Translations under genes and position numbers: made by a program
The notes under the pieces: generated by a model
What the model saw: only the letters and a program-made list of their open reading frames with translations
Database searches by the model: none
Told to the model about the DNA's origin: nothing
Shown: in pieces, positions 26,609 to 35,764 of the stretch
Position numbering within the stretch: the stretch's first letter is position 1
How the letters are laid out: the number at the start of each line of letters is the position of its first letter
Assembly (NCBI GenBank): GCA_965221795.1
Contig: OZ244914.1
Coordinates: forward strand, 2,604,001 to 2,668,000
Length of the DNA: 64,000 bases
DNA from: VYFG01 sp965221795
GTDB lineage: Bacteria > Pseudomonadota > Gammaproteobacteria > Arenicellales > Poriferihabitantaceae
Direction of reading: 5' to 3'

Positions 26609-27096
26609 ATGCGCCGCCTGCTGTGCCTGCTTCTGTTCTTCTCATCCTTGGTGAAGGGTGAGCAGTCGCCCTGGGAACAGTTGCTGCAACTCACGGACCG
26701 TTTTGACCTCTATGCGGAATGTCAGTCACTCCCGGTGGTGGTCCGACTTGACGAAGAGGCCGCGCCGGGATTGGCTTGACCGAAGAGGAGATACAGATTG
26801 CTGTGGAACGCCAGTTACAGGCCGCCGGAAACCAAACAGATCAACCAGCCTTGTTTGTCCCCGCTGCCCTGTTGGTACGGGTATGGGTTTCTGAGGTTGC
26901 CTTTGTCGTCCAACTCGCCATGGTCAAGGAAATGACCGATACTTTTACCGGGCAATCTTCATTCGCCAAAACCTGGGATGTCGGTGGTTTTGGTCCCCAC
27001 GGCGGGAACGTGGGTTTCATTTTGCAAATAGTTCATGACCTGACCGATCAATTTATCACCGAACATCTCCGCGTGAATGCGGAAGAAGCGTGCTGA
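26609..27096 (+). pseudogene. Small secreted protein gene with a single-base frameshift
   Basis: An ATG at 26609 opens MRRLLCLLLFFSSLVKGEQS, a clear signal peptide, and continues to LDEEAAPGLA before a stop at 26779. The protein continues in the next frame from about 26765 (TEEEIQIAVERQLQAAGNQT) to the stop at 27096, through WVSEVAFVVQLAMVKEMTDT, AKTWDVGGFGPHGGN and FITEHLRVNAEEAC. Joined, it would be about 160 residues. The pieces are in the right order and meet within a few bases, so one base was gained or lost. It resembles a widespread but uncharacterised gammaproteobacterial periplasmic family. A TTG at 26776 could start a signal-less product. Confidence 0.6.
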
Positions 27097-27104
27097 ATGT
27101 TCCT

Positions 27105-27386
27105 ATGTCATTAAATCTTCATGTTGTGGTGTTTACCAAGGAGGCAGAGAAGGGGATGGCTTTGCTTAAAAAAAGATATGAAAAAAATGCATATAAGATA
27201 AAAGATGGTGTGGTGCTGGTCGCCAGCAATGATTTGTCAAGCGAAATAGCAGACTATTCCTCTATTTCGAAAGAAAAGGATGATGGAGTACGAGGAGCCG
27301 TATTCAAGTTAAACGGTTCTTATGCGGGCTATGCGCAAGGATCATTATGGGAATGGCTGGAAAAAGCAGAGGAGTTGGAGTTTTGA
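27105..27386 (+). CDS. Hypothetical 93-residue protein, first gene of a small AT-rich pair
   Basis: This is a soluble 93-residue protein starting at ATG 27105 (MSLNLHVVVFTKEAEKGMAL). It is rich in Lys and Glu and ends LNGSYAGYAQGSLWEWLEKA. The stretch from here to about 27660 is distinctly AT-rich and uses Lys AAA and Ile ATA freely, unlike its neighbours, which suggests separate transfer. The stop overlaps the start of the downstream coiled-coil gene (TGATG), so the two are coupled. I do not recognise a family or function. Confidence 0.6.
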   Translation: MSLNLHVVVFTKEAEKGMALLKKRYEKNAYKIKDGVVLVASNDLSSEIADYSSISKEKDDGVRGAVFKLNGSYAGYAQGSLWEWLEKAEELEF

Positions 27387-27652
27387 TGAATAATGAAAAA
27401 CAACACCAAGACGCTTACGATCCAGATAGAGTTGTTAGAAAAGATGTCACAGATTTGCAGATAGAATTCGGAAAAATCCAATCAGATATCAAACATTTGG
27501 AAAAAAATACTGTAACCAATGTTGAATTTGAAAAATGGAAAGTAGAATTTGCAAACTGGAAATTGGAAACAGTGAAATGGGTCGTTTAATTATCAGTACC
27601 GGTTTTTGCGGTACTTGTTGGCTTTTTGCTTCATAAATTTTTTGGTAGCTAA
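27386..27652 (+). pseudogene. Tail-anchored coiled-coil gene interrupted by an in-frame stop
   Basis: The frame from ATG 27386 gives a 67-residue coiled coil (DVTDLQIEFGKIQSDIKHLE, then VEFEKWKVEFANWKLETVKW) and stops at TAA 27587-27589. Read through, the same frame continues LSVPVFAVLVGFLLHKFFGS to a TAA at 27652. That restores the C-terminal membrane anchor seen in the related genes at 11226, 35837 and 36949. One nonsense change has therefore removed the anchor, leaving a soluble coil if expressed. The gene overlaps the upstream 93-residue ORF by one base. Confidence 0.65.
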
Positions 27653-28292
27653 AAGGAGACCAACCATGAAACCACACCCAAACCTGCCGCGAAACACCAA
27701 TGAGCAAACATAAAATTGACATGAAGGCATTCAAGCAAGTTCTATGGGATGAGGGCCTTGGGTGAATTCACCAAGGCTACACAACCATTAATGCGACATC
27801 CGTCCAAGTTCGGAACAGAAAAGTCAGAATCGCGAACAGATCCGACAAGAACGGGAAATGTGCCAAAAGCTACAGCGTTGAAAAATAGCGGTTGCGAATT
27901 GTGCTACATAATTTGCAAATAAAAACAGCCCAATTAGGCAGCGCCCCTAAGCCCTGTCATTCCGAACGGACTTTCCGACCCACACCAACCGGTTCATTAG
28001 CAAACCATCACCAAACACGGCCCGTGATGGCTCGCACTATCATTCCTTCCGGCTGGTCAAGAGCGGCCGCGATGGAATGGCGATACCGCAACGTACACTG
28101 ATGCATCACAGACTCCATTTCCAGATCGAAAACTCCTACTGGAAGCGGCTTTGCCAGTGCATCCAGGAACTGCTGGACGGACCGGAACCCCGGCATTCGC
28201 GGCCGCTTCCTCCTGAGATGGAGGCCGAAGACCGACGCATCATCCAGAGTTTACTGTAACGACCGGGCGCGTGATTACCGGAAGATTCCAAG
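27653..28292. other. 640-bp region without a recognisable gene
   Basis: The first part is AT-rich debris, including a 21-codon start fragment at about 27700 (MSKHKIDMKAFKQVLWDEG). From about 28070 GC rises and a 60-codon frame (MAIPQRTLMHHRLHFQIENS) leads towards the transposase fragment, but I cannot assign it. Confidence 0.4.
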
Positions 28293-28760
28293 GGGCGGCA
28301 CGGTCCCCGGGTGGATCTCCACTCGACGCCGGACAGCGGGGCCCGCCTGATCGGTTTGGAACCGGCATCATTGTCGGCTCTGGAAATGCCGGGACTGCCG
28401 AAGTGGCTAACCGAACGGGGCTTTCAGCGCAAGCAGCGCTGCGATGGCGAACCTCATGGGATGCATGGAACTGCTGGACTCGGAACGTCAGGCCCATGCG
28501 TGGCGACGAAACCCCAGTGCACCGGGCGAGAGGATCAAGGTGAATTTCGACATGGTCAGTGACAGGGCATGGTACCGCGTCCGAGACCCGTGGTTCCAGA
28601 ATCGGGAGGCGATGGAGCCACGGCTGTTGGATCAGGACTTGAGCCGGTTTTCCTGCACGCCGACGGTGGCGTTTGATGAATTGCCCCACACCGGCTTCGA
28701 AGGTATGGCGGTGCCGGAATTCATCCGCCCAATACGAGGGTTCGAAATTCCATAAAGGAC
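28293..28760 (+). pseudogene. IS1634-like transposase, N-terminal fragment
   Basis: Two adjacent frames together match the start of an IS1634-type transposase: IGLEPASLSALEMPGLPKWL, TERGFQRKQ, then in the next frame MANLMGCMELLDSERQAHAW, DRAWYRVRDPWFQNREAMEP and TVAFDELPHTGFEG. A frameshift near 28440 separates them and the catalytic part is missing. A C-terminal fragment of the same kind of transposase lies at 36162-36641. Confidence 0.65.
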
Positions 28761-28955
28761 GCCGAAAAGACCAGAGTATTCACGTTCAAGTGGCCGGGGA
28801 AGTAAAAATTCGATTTCGGTGGATCATTACAGAAGGGATTTCGAGAACAGAGGGATAATGAGTAGGGAGTTTTTCGGTTTTGACAAACAGGGTATATTCC
28901 GAGACTCAATTATTCCAATCTCTCAATCCACCGCATTACTTTAGTATATTAGACA

Positions 28956-30296
28956 ATGAAACGTGTTGCTATTATTGGTGCCGGACCTTCCGGTACAGCC
29001 CAGCTCAGGGCATTCGCTGCCGCCGCTGCCAAGGGAGCAGAAATGCCCGAAATTGTTTGTTACGAGAAGCAGAGTGATTGGGGAGGGCTTTGGAACTATA
29101 CCTGGCGAACCGGTTTGGATCCATATGGAGAGCCGGTTCATGGCAGCATGTATCGTTATCTCTGGTCCAACGGTCCCAAGGAGTGTCTGGAATTTGCGGA
29201 TTACTCGTTCGAGGAACACTTCGGAAAGTTGATCGCTTCTTACCCACCGCGCGCTGTACTGGCGGACTACATCAAGGGTCGGGTGGAAAAGTCAGATGTT
29301 CGCAAGTTCTGCAAATTCCATCACGTCGCACACAATGTGGACTACGATGAAGATTCCGGTCGGTTCAGCGTGACCGTGCGGGATCTGACCCAAGACACTC
29401 GATTGACAGAGGAATTCGATTATGTGGTGGTGGCAACGGGTCATTTTTCGGTTCCTAATGTTCCGCAATTCGACGGCATGGAAACCTTCAATGGCCGTGT
29501 GTTGCATGCTCATGACTTTCGTGATGCACGGGAGTTTGCCGATAAGGACATCTTGCTGATCGGCACCAGCTATTCTGCGGAGGATATCGCTTCCCAGTGC
29601 CACAAATACGGTTGTCGATCCGTCACCATCAGCCACCGCACTTCCCCCACCCACTTCCATTGGCCTGCTAGTTTCAGCGAAGTGCCCCTTCTGACCCGGG
29701 TCGACCGCAAGACGGTCACATTCCGGGATGGGACTTCAAAGGAGGTCGATGCCATCATCTTGTGCACTGGGTATCTACACCATTTTCCGTTTATGGAGGA
29801 TGAGTTGCGCCTGAAGACCGAAAACAGGCTTTGGCCATTGGGTCTCTATCAGGGAGTGGTGTGGGAGAAAAACCCGAAACTGTTCTACATCGGCATGCAG
29901 GATCAGTTCTACACGTTCAATATGTTTGATGCTCAGGCATGGTATGCCCGGGATGTCATCATGGGACGCATTGCCTTGCCATCAAAAGACGAGATGCAGA
30001 AGCACAGTGCTTCCTGGCGGGCCAGGGAGGAGACGCTGGAAGATGACGAACAGATGATCTGGTTCCAGGGAGATTACACCAAGGCGCTTATTGACTTGAC
30101 GGACTATCCGAGCTTTGATATTGAAGCTGTCAACCGAACTTTCATGGAGTGGGAGCACCATAAGCATGAAGACATCATGGGTTTTCGGAACAATGCCTAT
30201 CGATCCCTGATCACAGGAAGCCAGTCTCCCGTACATCATATCCCCTGGATTGAAGCCATGGATGATTCCATGGAAAGCTATCTGCAGGATGTCTGA
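28956..30296 (+). CDS. tmm: Trimethylamine monooxygenase (flavin-containing)
   Basis: This 446-residue flavin monooxygenase is very close to bacterial Tmm. It has the FAD motif VAIIGAGPSGTAQLRAF at the N-terminus, the Tmm-typical DWGGLWNYTWRTGLDPYGEP and HGSMYRYLWSNGPKE, the FMO signature FNGRVLHAHDFR, the NADPH-binding LIGTSYSAEDIASQ, and CTGYLHHFPF. The enzyme uses NADPH and O2 to oxidise trimethylamine to TMAO in the cytosol. In marine bacteria it works with Tdm, whose gene lies upstream at 21522. The start ATG leads directly into the FAD motif. The gene is intact and its length usual. No transporter or regulator gene adjoins it, and 180 bp of non-coding DNA separate it from the upstream transposase fragment. 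Confidence 0.95.
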   Translation: MKRVAIIGAGPSGTAQLRAFAAAAAKGAEMPEIVCYEKQSDWGGLWNYTWRTGLDPYGEPVHGSMYRYLWSNGPKECLEFADYSFEEHFGKLIASYPPRAVLADYIKGRVEKSDVRKFCKFHHVAHNVDYDEDSGRFSVTVRDLTQDTRLTEEFDYVVVATGHFSVPNVPQFDGMETFNGRVLHAHDFRDAREFADKDILLIGTSYSAEDIASQCHKYGCRSVTISHRTSPTHFHWPASFSEVPLLTRVDRKTVTFRDGTSKEVDAIILCTGYLHHFPFMEDELRLKTENRLWPLGLYQGVVWEKNPKLFYIGMQDQFYTFNMFDAQAWYARDVIMGRIALPSKDEMQKHSASWRAREETLEDDEQMIWFQGDYTKALIDLTDYPSFDIEAVNRTFMEWEHHKHEDIMGFRNNAYRSLITGSQSPVHHIPWIEAMDDSMESYLQDV

Positions 30297-30409
30297 ATGC
30301 CAGAAATCGTTATCGGTCACAATCGCGCTGTCGAAATCTTGCCTCTTCTGCTTTTGTCCGCTGGATCACTGCATTTCAAGGGTGAGCGACGAACAGGTCC
30401 TGTGCCGGT

Positions 30410-31276
30410 TCAGGCGATTTCTGCCTCGGCATGGACGGCCAGCCGGTTCTCTGGGTTGGCGGCCCACAAATGGCATATTCCATCATTTTTACGGAGGTGA
30501 AGGGTGAAGGGATGGTCTGCAAATAATGGAGTTATGGCGCGGAAGCGGAATTTGCCAATTCTGGATTCGCCGACTTCATCGGCGAGCATATCCAGAAGCA
30601 ATGTGGCCGTCAGTGGGCCGTGGACGACAAGTCCCGGATAATTTTCGACGTTCCGACAATAGTCAATGTCATAATGGATTCGGTGGCCGTTGAAAGTGAG
30701 AGCCGAATAGCGAAAGAGCATTAAGGGAGAAGGTTGGATCGTACGCTGGGCGTCCGAGGAAAGGTCTGCTGCGGGAGGAGTCGAAGACCGGATACCGAGA
30801 ACCGGGTCTTCCCGGTATACGATGTCATGCTCTTCTTCCAGCAAACATTCTCCACCTTTGCGGTAGGTGTGTGAGGTGCAAACAAAACAAAGCGGTCCCG
30901 ATTGCCCTTTCTTATATTGAATGTCGGCTATGCGTGATTCACGGGTAATCGTATCCCCCAGGTAGATCGGATTGTGAAAGGTCAGCCGGGAGCCCGCCCA
31001 CATCCTCCGGGGAAGGGGAACGGGTGGCAGGAAATTTCCTCGTCTTCCATGTCCATCCCGGTCGGTATCCGAGAGTTTGGTACTGTCAATGAAATATAAC
31101 CAGTGCCATGCCGGGGGCAGAGCATCTCCGATGCCCAGATCGGCTTCACGGTTCAGGGTTTGCTGCATGAGACGAGCTGCTTTCGGGTCCAACCGTTCTT
31201 CCATGAGTCGGTGATTACCGATCCATGGAGATAGATCCACCTGTGACATGGCGTGAGCACTGTCGGATTCAATCAT
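30410..31276 (-). CDS. MaoC/FAS1-like acyl-CoA hydratase (mesaconyl-C4-CoA hydratase-like)
   Basis: This 288-residue protein has two hot-dog halves. The N-terminal half resembles FAS1-like/MaoC dehydratases (PPAWHWLYFIDSTKLSDTDR, RMWAGSRLTFHNPIYLGDTI). The C-terminal half carries HYDIDYCRNVENYPGLVVHG, the substrate-binding His/Asp region, and ATLLLDMLADE. This layout is that of HTD2/mesaconyl-C4-CoA hydratase enzymes, which hydrate enoyl-CoAs of small dicarboxylic acids. Its ATG overlaps the stop of the CoA-transferase gene by four bases, so the two are coupled. Together with the CoA-transferase it probably activates and hydrates an unsaturated acid; the exact substrate is unknown. Confidence 0.8.
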   Translation of the reverse strand: MIESDSAHAMSQVDLSPWIGNHRLMEERLDPKAARLMQQTLNREADLGIGDALPPAWHWLYFIDSTKLSDTDRDGHGRRGNFLPPVPLPRRMWAGSRLTFHNPIYLGDTITRESRIADIQYKKGQSGPLCFVCTSHTYRKGGECLLEEEHDIVYREDPVLGIRSSTPPAADLSSDAQRTIQPSPLMLFRYSALTFNGHRIHYDIDYCRNVENYPGLVVHGPLTATLLLDMLADEVGESRIGKFRFRAITPLFADHPFTLHLRKNDGICHLWAANPENRLAVHAEAEIA

Positions 31277-32388
31277 GGGGAAAACTCCGCACGGATGGCT
31301 TGGTTATGTTCACCGACAGTAGGCACCTTTGCCGTTACGGCATTCCCTGTGGGCCTTGCTGGGAAGAGGATCCGGTCACCATGAGAACTGATCCCTGACC
31401 TTCGGACCAATGCAGGATGTTTCGCCAGATCCGCGACAGAGTTGACCGCACCGAAGGCAATATTCGCTGTCTGCAGTCGGTGCACCAGTTCATCCCGGGC
31501 GAGAGAGCCGGTCACCGAATGAATCCGTTCATTGAGTGCAGAGCGGTTGGCGACTCGGTTTGCATTGCCATGATATGCGTCATTTTCGGTCAGGTGTGGC
31601 ATGCGCAGAACTTCTTCACAGAACCGTTTCCATTCCCGTTCATTCTGGATAGCGATGAGAACCAGATCACCATCCCGGCAAGGGTACGCACCATAAGGCG
31701 CGATGGATGGGTGGTGGAGTCCGGTACGGTGAGGTGCCTTGCCACCATAATCATAATGTAGCAAGGGAACGGTCATCCAGTCTGCCATCACCCCAAACAG
31801 GGAGACTTCCACTGCCGACCCCTGGCCGGTCTGCTGACGCTCCAAAAGAGCTTCCAGGATACCTGCATAAGACGCCATGCCGGCTCCAATGTCACAGACC
31901 GAGACACCGATACGGCCAAGGTCGTTTTCGCTCCCGGAGATGCTGATAAGTCCAGATTCTCCCTGAACCAGCAGGTCATACGCCTTCCACCCGTCGACTT
32001 CCATCGTATCTCCATAGCCAGAAACATCGCAGGTGATAAGGCGCGGATACTGTTGCCGCAGCGGCTTGAGATCCAATCCGGCACGGGCCAGTGCGCCCGG
32101 TGCAAGGTTCTGGATCAGTATATCGGCTTGTCCGATGATCCGGCGCAGAAAAGCCATATCCTGCGGGTCCCGGAAATCCAGCACCAGTGATTCCTTGCCT
32201 TGGTTCAACCAGAAAAAGTAGGAACTGTCTCCTCCAGCCACCTGGTCATACTTTCGGGCGAAGTCGCCACCCGGACGTTCGATCTTGATTGTCCTGGCCC
32301 CTCCTTCCCGGAGTCTGGCACTGCAGAAAGGGGCCGCTACGGCCTGTTCAACAGCGACCACCAACAGTCCTTTCAATGCCGTGCCCAT
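31273..32388 (-). CDS. Class III CoA-transferase (CaiB/BaiF family)
   Basis: This 371-residue protein starts GTALKGLLVVAVEQAVAAPF and contains RLREGGARTIKIERPGGDFA. The catalytic-Asp region VSVCDIGAGMASYAGILEAL is followed by TGQGSAVEVSL, all diagnostic of family III CoA-transferases. These enzymes move CoA between carboxylic acids through aspartyl-CoA anhydride intermediates. The gene is coupled by a four-base overlap to the downstream hydratase and lies 15 bp after an SDR dehydrogenase, forming a three-gene unit. It is intact. The acid it activates is not evident. Confidence 0.9.
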   Translation of the reverse strand: MGTALKGLLVVAVEQAVAAPFCSARLREGGARTIKIERPGGDFARKYDQVAGGDSSYFFWLNQGKESLVLDFRDPQDMAFLRRIIGQADILIQNLAPGALARAGLDLKPLRQQYPRLITCDVSGYGDTMEVDGWKAYDLLVQGESGLISISGSENDLGRIGVSVCDIGAGMASYAGILEALLERQQTGQGSAVEVSLFGVMADWMTVPLLHYDYGGKAPHRTGLHHPSIAPYGAYPCRDGDLVLIAIQNEREWKRFCEEVLRMPHLTENDAYHGNANRVANRSALNERIHSVTGSLARDELVHRLQTANIAFGAVNSVADLAKHPALVRRSGISSHGDRILFPARPTGNAVTAKVPTVGEHNQAIRAEFSP

Positions 32389-32403
32389 TCTCCACTGGCA
32401 TTG

Positions 32404-33183
32404 TTACTTCTGGACCGGAACGACATAATTCAGACCCAGTCGACCACCATCGGGGTATACGGTTTGTCCGGTGACGTAACTGGAATAGGAACTGGCCAGA
32501 AAAACCGCCACTTTGGCGACTTCATCCGGCTCGCCGGGACGCTGCATTGGGGTGCGTGACATGACTTCGGCATATTTCTCCGGATTGTTGGCGATGGAAT
32601 GAAACATTTCCGTGTTGATGGAGCCCGGGCCGATAGCATTCACTCGTATCTTTTCGGTGGCCAATCGAATGGCCAGCACCTTGGTCCATTGGTTTACTCC
32701 TCCCTTGGCGATGACATAGGGTGCGATCCCCGGAATGGTCAGGATGGCATTGACCGAGGACATGTTGATGATTGTGCCACGGGAATCTTCTTCGTCCGGC
32801 TCCTGCTGGATCATCAAACGTGCTGCTGCCTGTCCGGTTAGAAAAACTCCTCGAAGGTTAATGCGAATCACCTCATCAAAGTCCTTTTCCTCCATTTCCA
32901 GGAGATCCCCAGACCGGACAATCCCCGCATTGGCAATGACCGTATCCACCCGACCATATTGTTCTCGGGAAAATGCCATCAAGTCTTCGATATCGGCCTT
33001 ATGCCGGACATCACAGTGTCGATATAAGGCTTTTTCACCAAGGGAAGCTGTGGCAGACCGGCCCGCCTCGTCGTCAATATCAGATAACACCACGGTTGCC
33101 CCTTCCTGAAGGAATTTTTTGGCACAGGCCAGGCCGATTCCTCTGGAAGCTCCGGTAATAATCACAGTTTTGTTCTGTAACAT
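32404..33183 (-). CDS. Short-chain dehydrogenase/reductase
   Basis: This 259-residue classical SDR has all expected residues: cofactor loop IITGASRGIGLACAKKF, Asp in VLSDIDDEAG favouring NAD(H), NAGI, the active-site Ser in NMSSVNAI and Tyr/Lys in YVIAKGGVNQW. It should oxidise a secondary alcohol or 3-hydroxyacyl group. As first gene of the SDR/CoA-transferase/hydratase unit, it probably oxidises the hydroxyacyl product of the hydratase. In contrast to the SDR-like protein at 5165, its active site is complete. Confidence 0.9.
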   Translation of the reverse strand: MLQNKTVIITGASRGIGLACAKKFLQEGATVVLSDIDDEAGRSATASLGEKALYRHCDVRHKADIEDLMAFSREQYGRVDTVIANAGIVRSGDLLEMEEKDFDEVIRINLRGVFLTGQAAARLMIQQEPDEEDSRGTIINMSSVNAILTIPGIAPYVIAKGGVNQWTKVLAIRLATEKIRVNAIGPGSINTEMFHSIANNPEKYAEVMSRTPMQRPGEPDEVAKVAVFLASSYSSYVTGQTVYPDGGRLGLNYVVPVQK

Positions 33184-33405
33184 GGCGTAGAACGTAGTTG
33201 GGATAGTTCGCTACAAGACTGAAGGCAGGGCATATCGGTAGCCGCCACTAAACTCGAATTGTACTGCCAAGGCAGTGGTTTTTCCCGCATCCTTCCGATT
33301 GGTCGGGAAATCTCCGGGCCCAGAACGCCGAATTGCTCTCGTCCCGGTCGAGCCGTGTGTTGGCCAAGGAACAGCCCGATTGCTATCAGGATCAATCTCA
33401 GGCCA

Positions 33406-35022
33406 TTATGCCACGCGGATTTCGATGATAGATGGTACGATATCGTTGAGTGCGGCTTCAAAGACGGGCAGGAAGCCATCCGTATGCTCCACGACATAGC
33501 CTTGTCCACCGTAGGCCTTGGCGAGCTGGGCAAAATCCGGGTTTCGGAGTTCGGATCCAATCACCCGTCCCGGATAATGGTGTTCTTGGTGGACTCGAAT
33601 GGTATTGAGACGGCAGTTGTTGATGACCAGAAACACCACTGGCAACTCATATTGTACGGCCGTGGCGAACTCCTGGCCATTCATGAGAAAACAGCCATCA
33701 CCATTAAATGACACTACTGGAGACTCGGGATGTCGTAGTTTGGCAGCCACTGCTGCCGGTACACTGTATCCCATGGTGCCATTGGTTGAGCCCAACTGAG
33801 TTCCGGAGCGCTGGAACCGATAGAACCGTTGTCCCCAGGAAGTATAGCTTCCGGCCCCCACTGTGATGATGGCGTCAGGAGGAAGCATCCGCCGTATGGT
33901 CGCGCAGATTCGGTCCATTCGTACCACCTCTCCAGTACTGACCGGTTCTTCTACCCATTGTTGGTAGCGCTCATGTAAGGTGCTGATCATTGACCCGCGG
34001 CCCGCATCGGGGACCGAGGCTGGAGGAATCGCAGACAGGAATGCTCGACTGGTGCTGGTGATAGCCAGGTTGGCATGAAACACCCGGTTCATTTCCTCTG
34101 CACCGGCATGGACATGCACCAGTCTCTGCCCGGGGGAGCCCAGAGGAGGACAGATCAATTCATATCCCTGAGTGGTTTTGTCACCCAGTCTTGGACCAAT
34201 GACCAAGATTAGGTCAGCGTCAGACAGATATGCCTGTAAAGCCGGCGGTACAACCAGCCCCAGTTCCCCAATGTAGTGGGGGTGGGTATTATCAAAGCTA
34301 TCCTGACGCCGGAACGCGGTGGCTACCGGAACCTGATAACTTTCGGCGAAGCGGGTTAACAGAGTTTGGGTTTCCTGGTTCCAGCTGCTGTCACCGCAAA
34401 TCACCAGCGGGCACTTCGACTCGGCAAGCCAATCCAGTGCTTGCCGGACTGCGACTGGTGAGGGTGCTGGCCCGAATCGGGTCTGACGTGAGCTGATCGG
34501 GATATCAAGCACATCCGCCATATCCGCCAGCATGTCTTCATACAGTACCACGATGACAGGTCCGGGCCGACCGGACATGGTACATTGCCAGGCATGATTC
34601 AACTGCTCCGGAATGCGACTGGCATCGTCAATGGAAATGACGGTTTTGGCCACTTCATCAAATACCCGGTGGTAGTCGAGTTCCTGAAAGGCTTCCCGGC
34701 CACGGTCTGTTCGGGGTACCTGACCAATGAAGCAGATCAAGGGAGTCGAGTCCTGAGAGGCTGTATGGATACCCGCCATGGCATTGGAGGCTCCAGGGCC
34801 CCGGGAGACAAAACAGAGGCCTGGCTGTCCGGTCATCTTGCCCCAAGCCTCTGCCATGTAAGCGGCCCCCCCTTCCTGTCGGCAGGAGATCAGACGAAAA
34901 CGATCACGATGTTCATACATCGCATCCAGCGCGGCCAGAAAGCTTTCTCCCGCCACGCAGAATGCGGTATCAGCACCGAAGCCAAGCAAGCCGTCGATAA
35001 GGATTTTTCCACCGCTTCGCAT
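33406..35022 (-). CDS. Thiamine pyrophosphate-dependent enzyme, acetolactate synthase-like
   Basis: This is a protein of about 538 residues with the three domains of the POX/AHAS family. The N-terminal domain has the catalytic-Glu segment ISCRQEGGAAYMAEAWGK, the middle domain includes PLVICGDSSW, and the C-terminal TPP-binding motif is FNGDGCFLMNGQEF through VINN. I start at the ATG at 35022 (MRSGGKILIDGLL); an ATG 18 bp upstream is also in frame. Without a nearby ilvN and with substitutions around the middle domain, acetolactate synthesis is not assured. Decarboxylation of a 2-oxoacid or cleavage of a 2-hydroxyacyl-CoA is as likely. It lies upstream of the SDR/CoA-transferase/hydratase unit on the same strand with a 222-bp gap. 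Confidence 0.82.
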   Translation of the reverse strand: MRSGGKILIDGLLGFGADTAFCVAGESFLAALDAMYEHRDRFRLISCRQEGGAAYMAEAWGKMTGQPGLCFVSRGPGASNAMAGIHTASQDSTPLICFIGQVPRTDRGREAFQELDYHRVFDEVAKTVISIDDASRIPEQLNHAWQCTMSGRPGPVIVVLYEDMLADMADVLDIPISSRQTRFGPAPSPVAVRQALDWLAESKCPLVICGDSSWNQETQTLLTRFAESYQVPVATAFRRQDSFDNTHPHYIGELGLVVPPALQAYLSDADLILVIGPRLGDKTTQGYELICPPLGSPGQRLVHVHAGAEEMNRVFHANLAITSTSRAFLSAIPPASVPDAGRGSMISTLHERYQQWVEEPVSTGEVVRMDRICATIRRMLPPDAIITVGAGSYTSWGQRFYRFQRSGTQLGSTNGTMGYSVPAAVAAKLRHPESPVVSFNGDGCFLMNGQEFATAVQYELPVVFLVINNCRLNTIRVHQEHHYPGRVIGSELRNPDFAQLAKAYGGQGYVVEHTDGFLPVFEAALNDIVPSIIEIRVA

Positions 35023-35040
35023 AAGAGATCTGCAGGTCAA

Positions 35041-35764
35041 TCAAACTATTTCATTGCCAGTTCATCGTGCCGGGATACCATGCAGTACTGATTTGGCGTT
35101 TGATACCAGACCAGGGCGCACTCGGAGTCACTGCCCATGTCCACTGGAGTATGTGTCCCGATCATGTGCAAATGCGTATCGGGTCCCCAGACCACCGGCC
35201 GGCAGTGATCGTGTCCCTTGCCGCCTGATCATCTTCCCTGTGGGGTTCGGAATTTCACGATTCTGACTAAGCTTGGTCTGGTTGTCGTTGCTCATTCGCC
35301 GCTCCAATCTGGCATGCTTGGGTCATTGACCGCATCTATCTCCAGCGTCATATCGGTTCGTCTATACTGAATATCGGCGTACCATTGGGAAGTTCTGGAA
35401 GCCATAGGGACTGAATATACAATGTGATTTCGCCACAATTGCTATATCGTGCCCGAATTATACGGCATGCACGGATTTGTGGTTTGTCGGTCGATGGTGA
35501 AGTGGGTCGACCAGGTAGTGAGATTGAGCTTATGTCGGGTGCCTGACACCCCGCCTCATCACTTCTGGAACGAGGAGGGCGAGGAAACATTCGCTGGGCA
35601 GCGTGTTCTTGCTGGAGTTGACGGTTTTGTGCCGCGCCCTCAGCCGGCCAGAATCCTCCGACACGTTCGCCAACACCCGTCGCCATGGGCGGAACCCGGC
35701 CCGTCACCCGCACCCACACCTCGTTCTGGATTAGGCCGCCCCGGATCGCACCGCGCTTTCCATT
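35041..35764. other. 724-bp region without an intact gene
   Basis: Frames of about 100 codons exist on both strands (35348-35766), but none resembles a known protein. The GC-rich second half may be transposon debris. It ends exactly where the 35765 direct repeat begins. Confidence 0.4.

Noticed and set aside
33259..33290. Hairpin actgcc/ggcagt followed by T-run on the plus strand
   Set aside because: The loop is only two bases and no plus-strand gene ends nearby; the flanking genes are on the minus strand.
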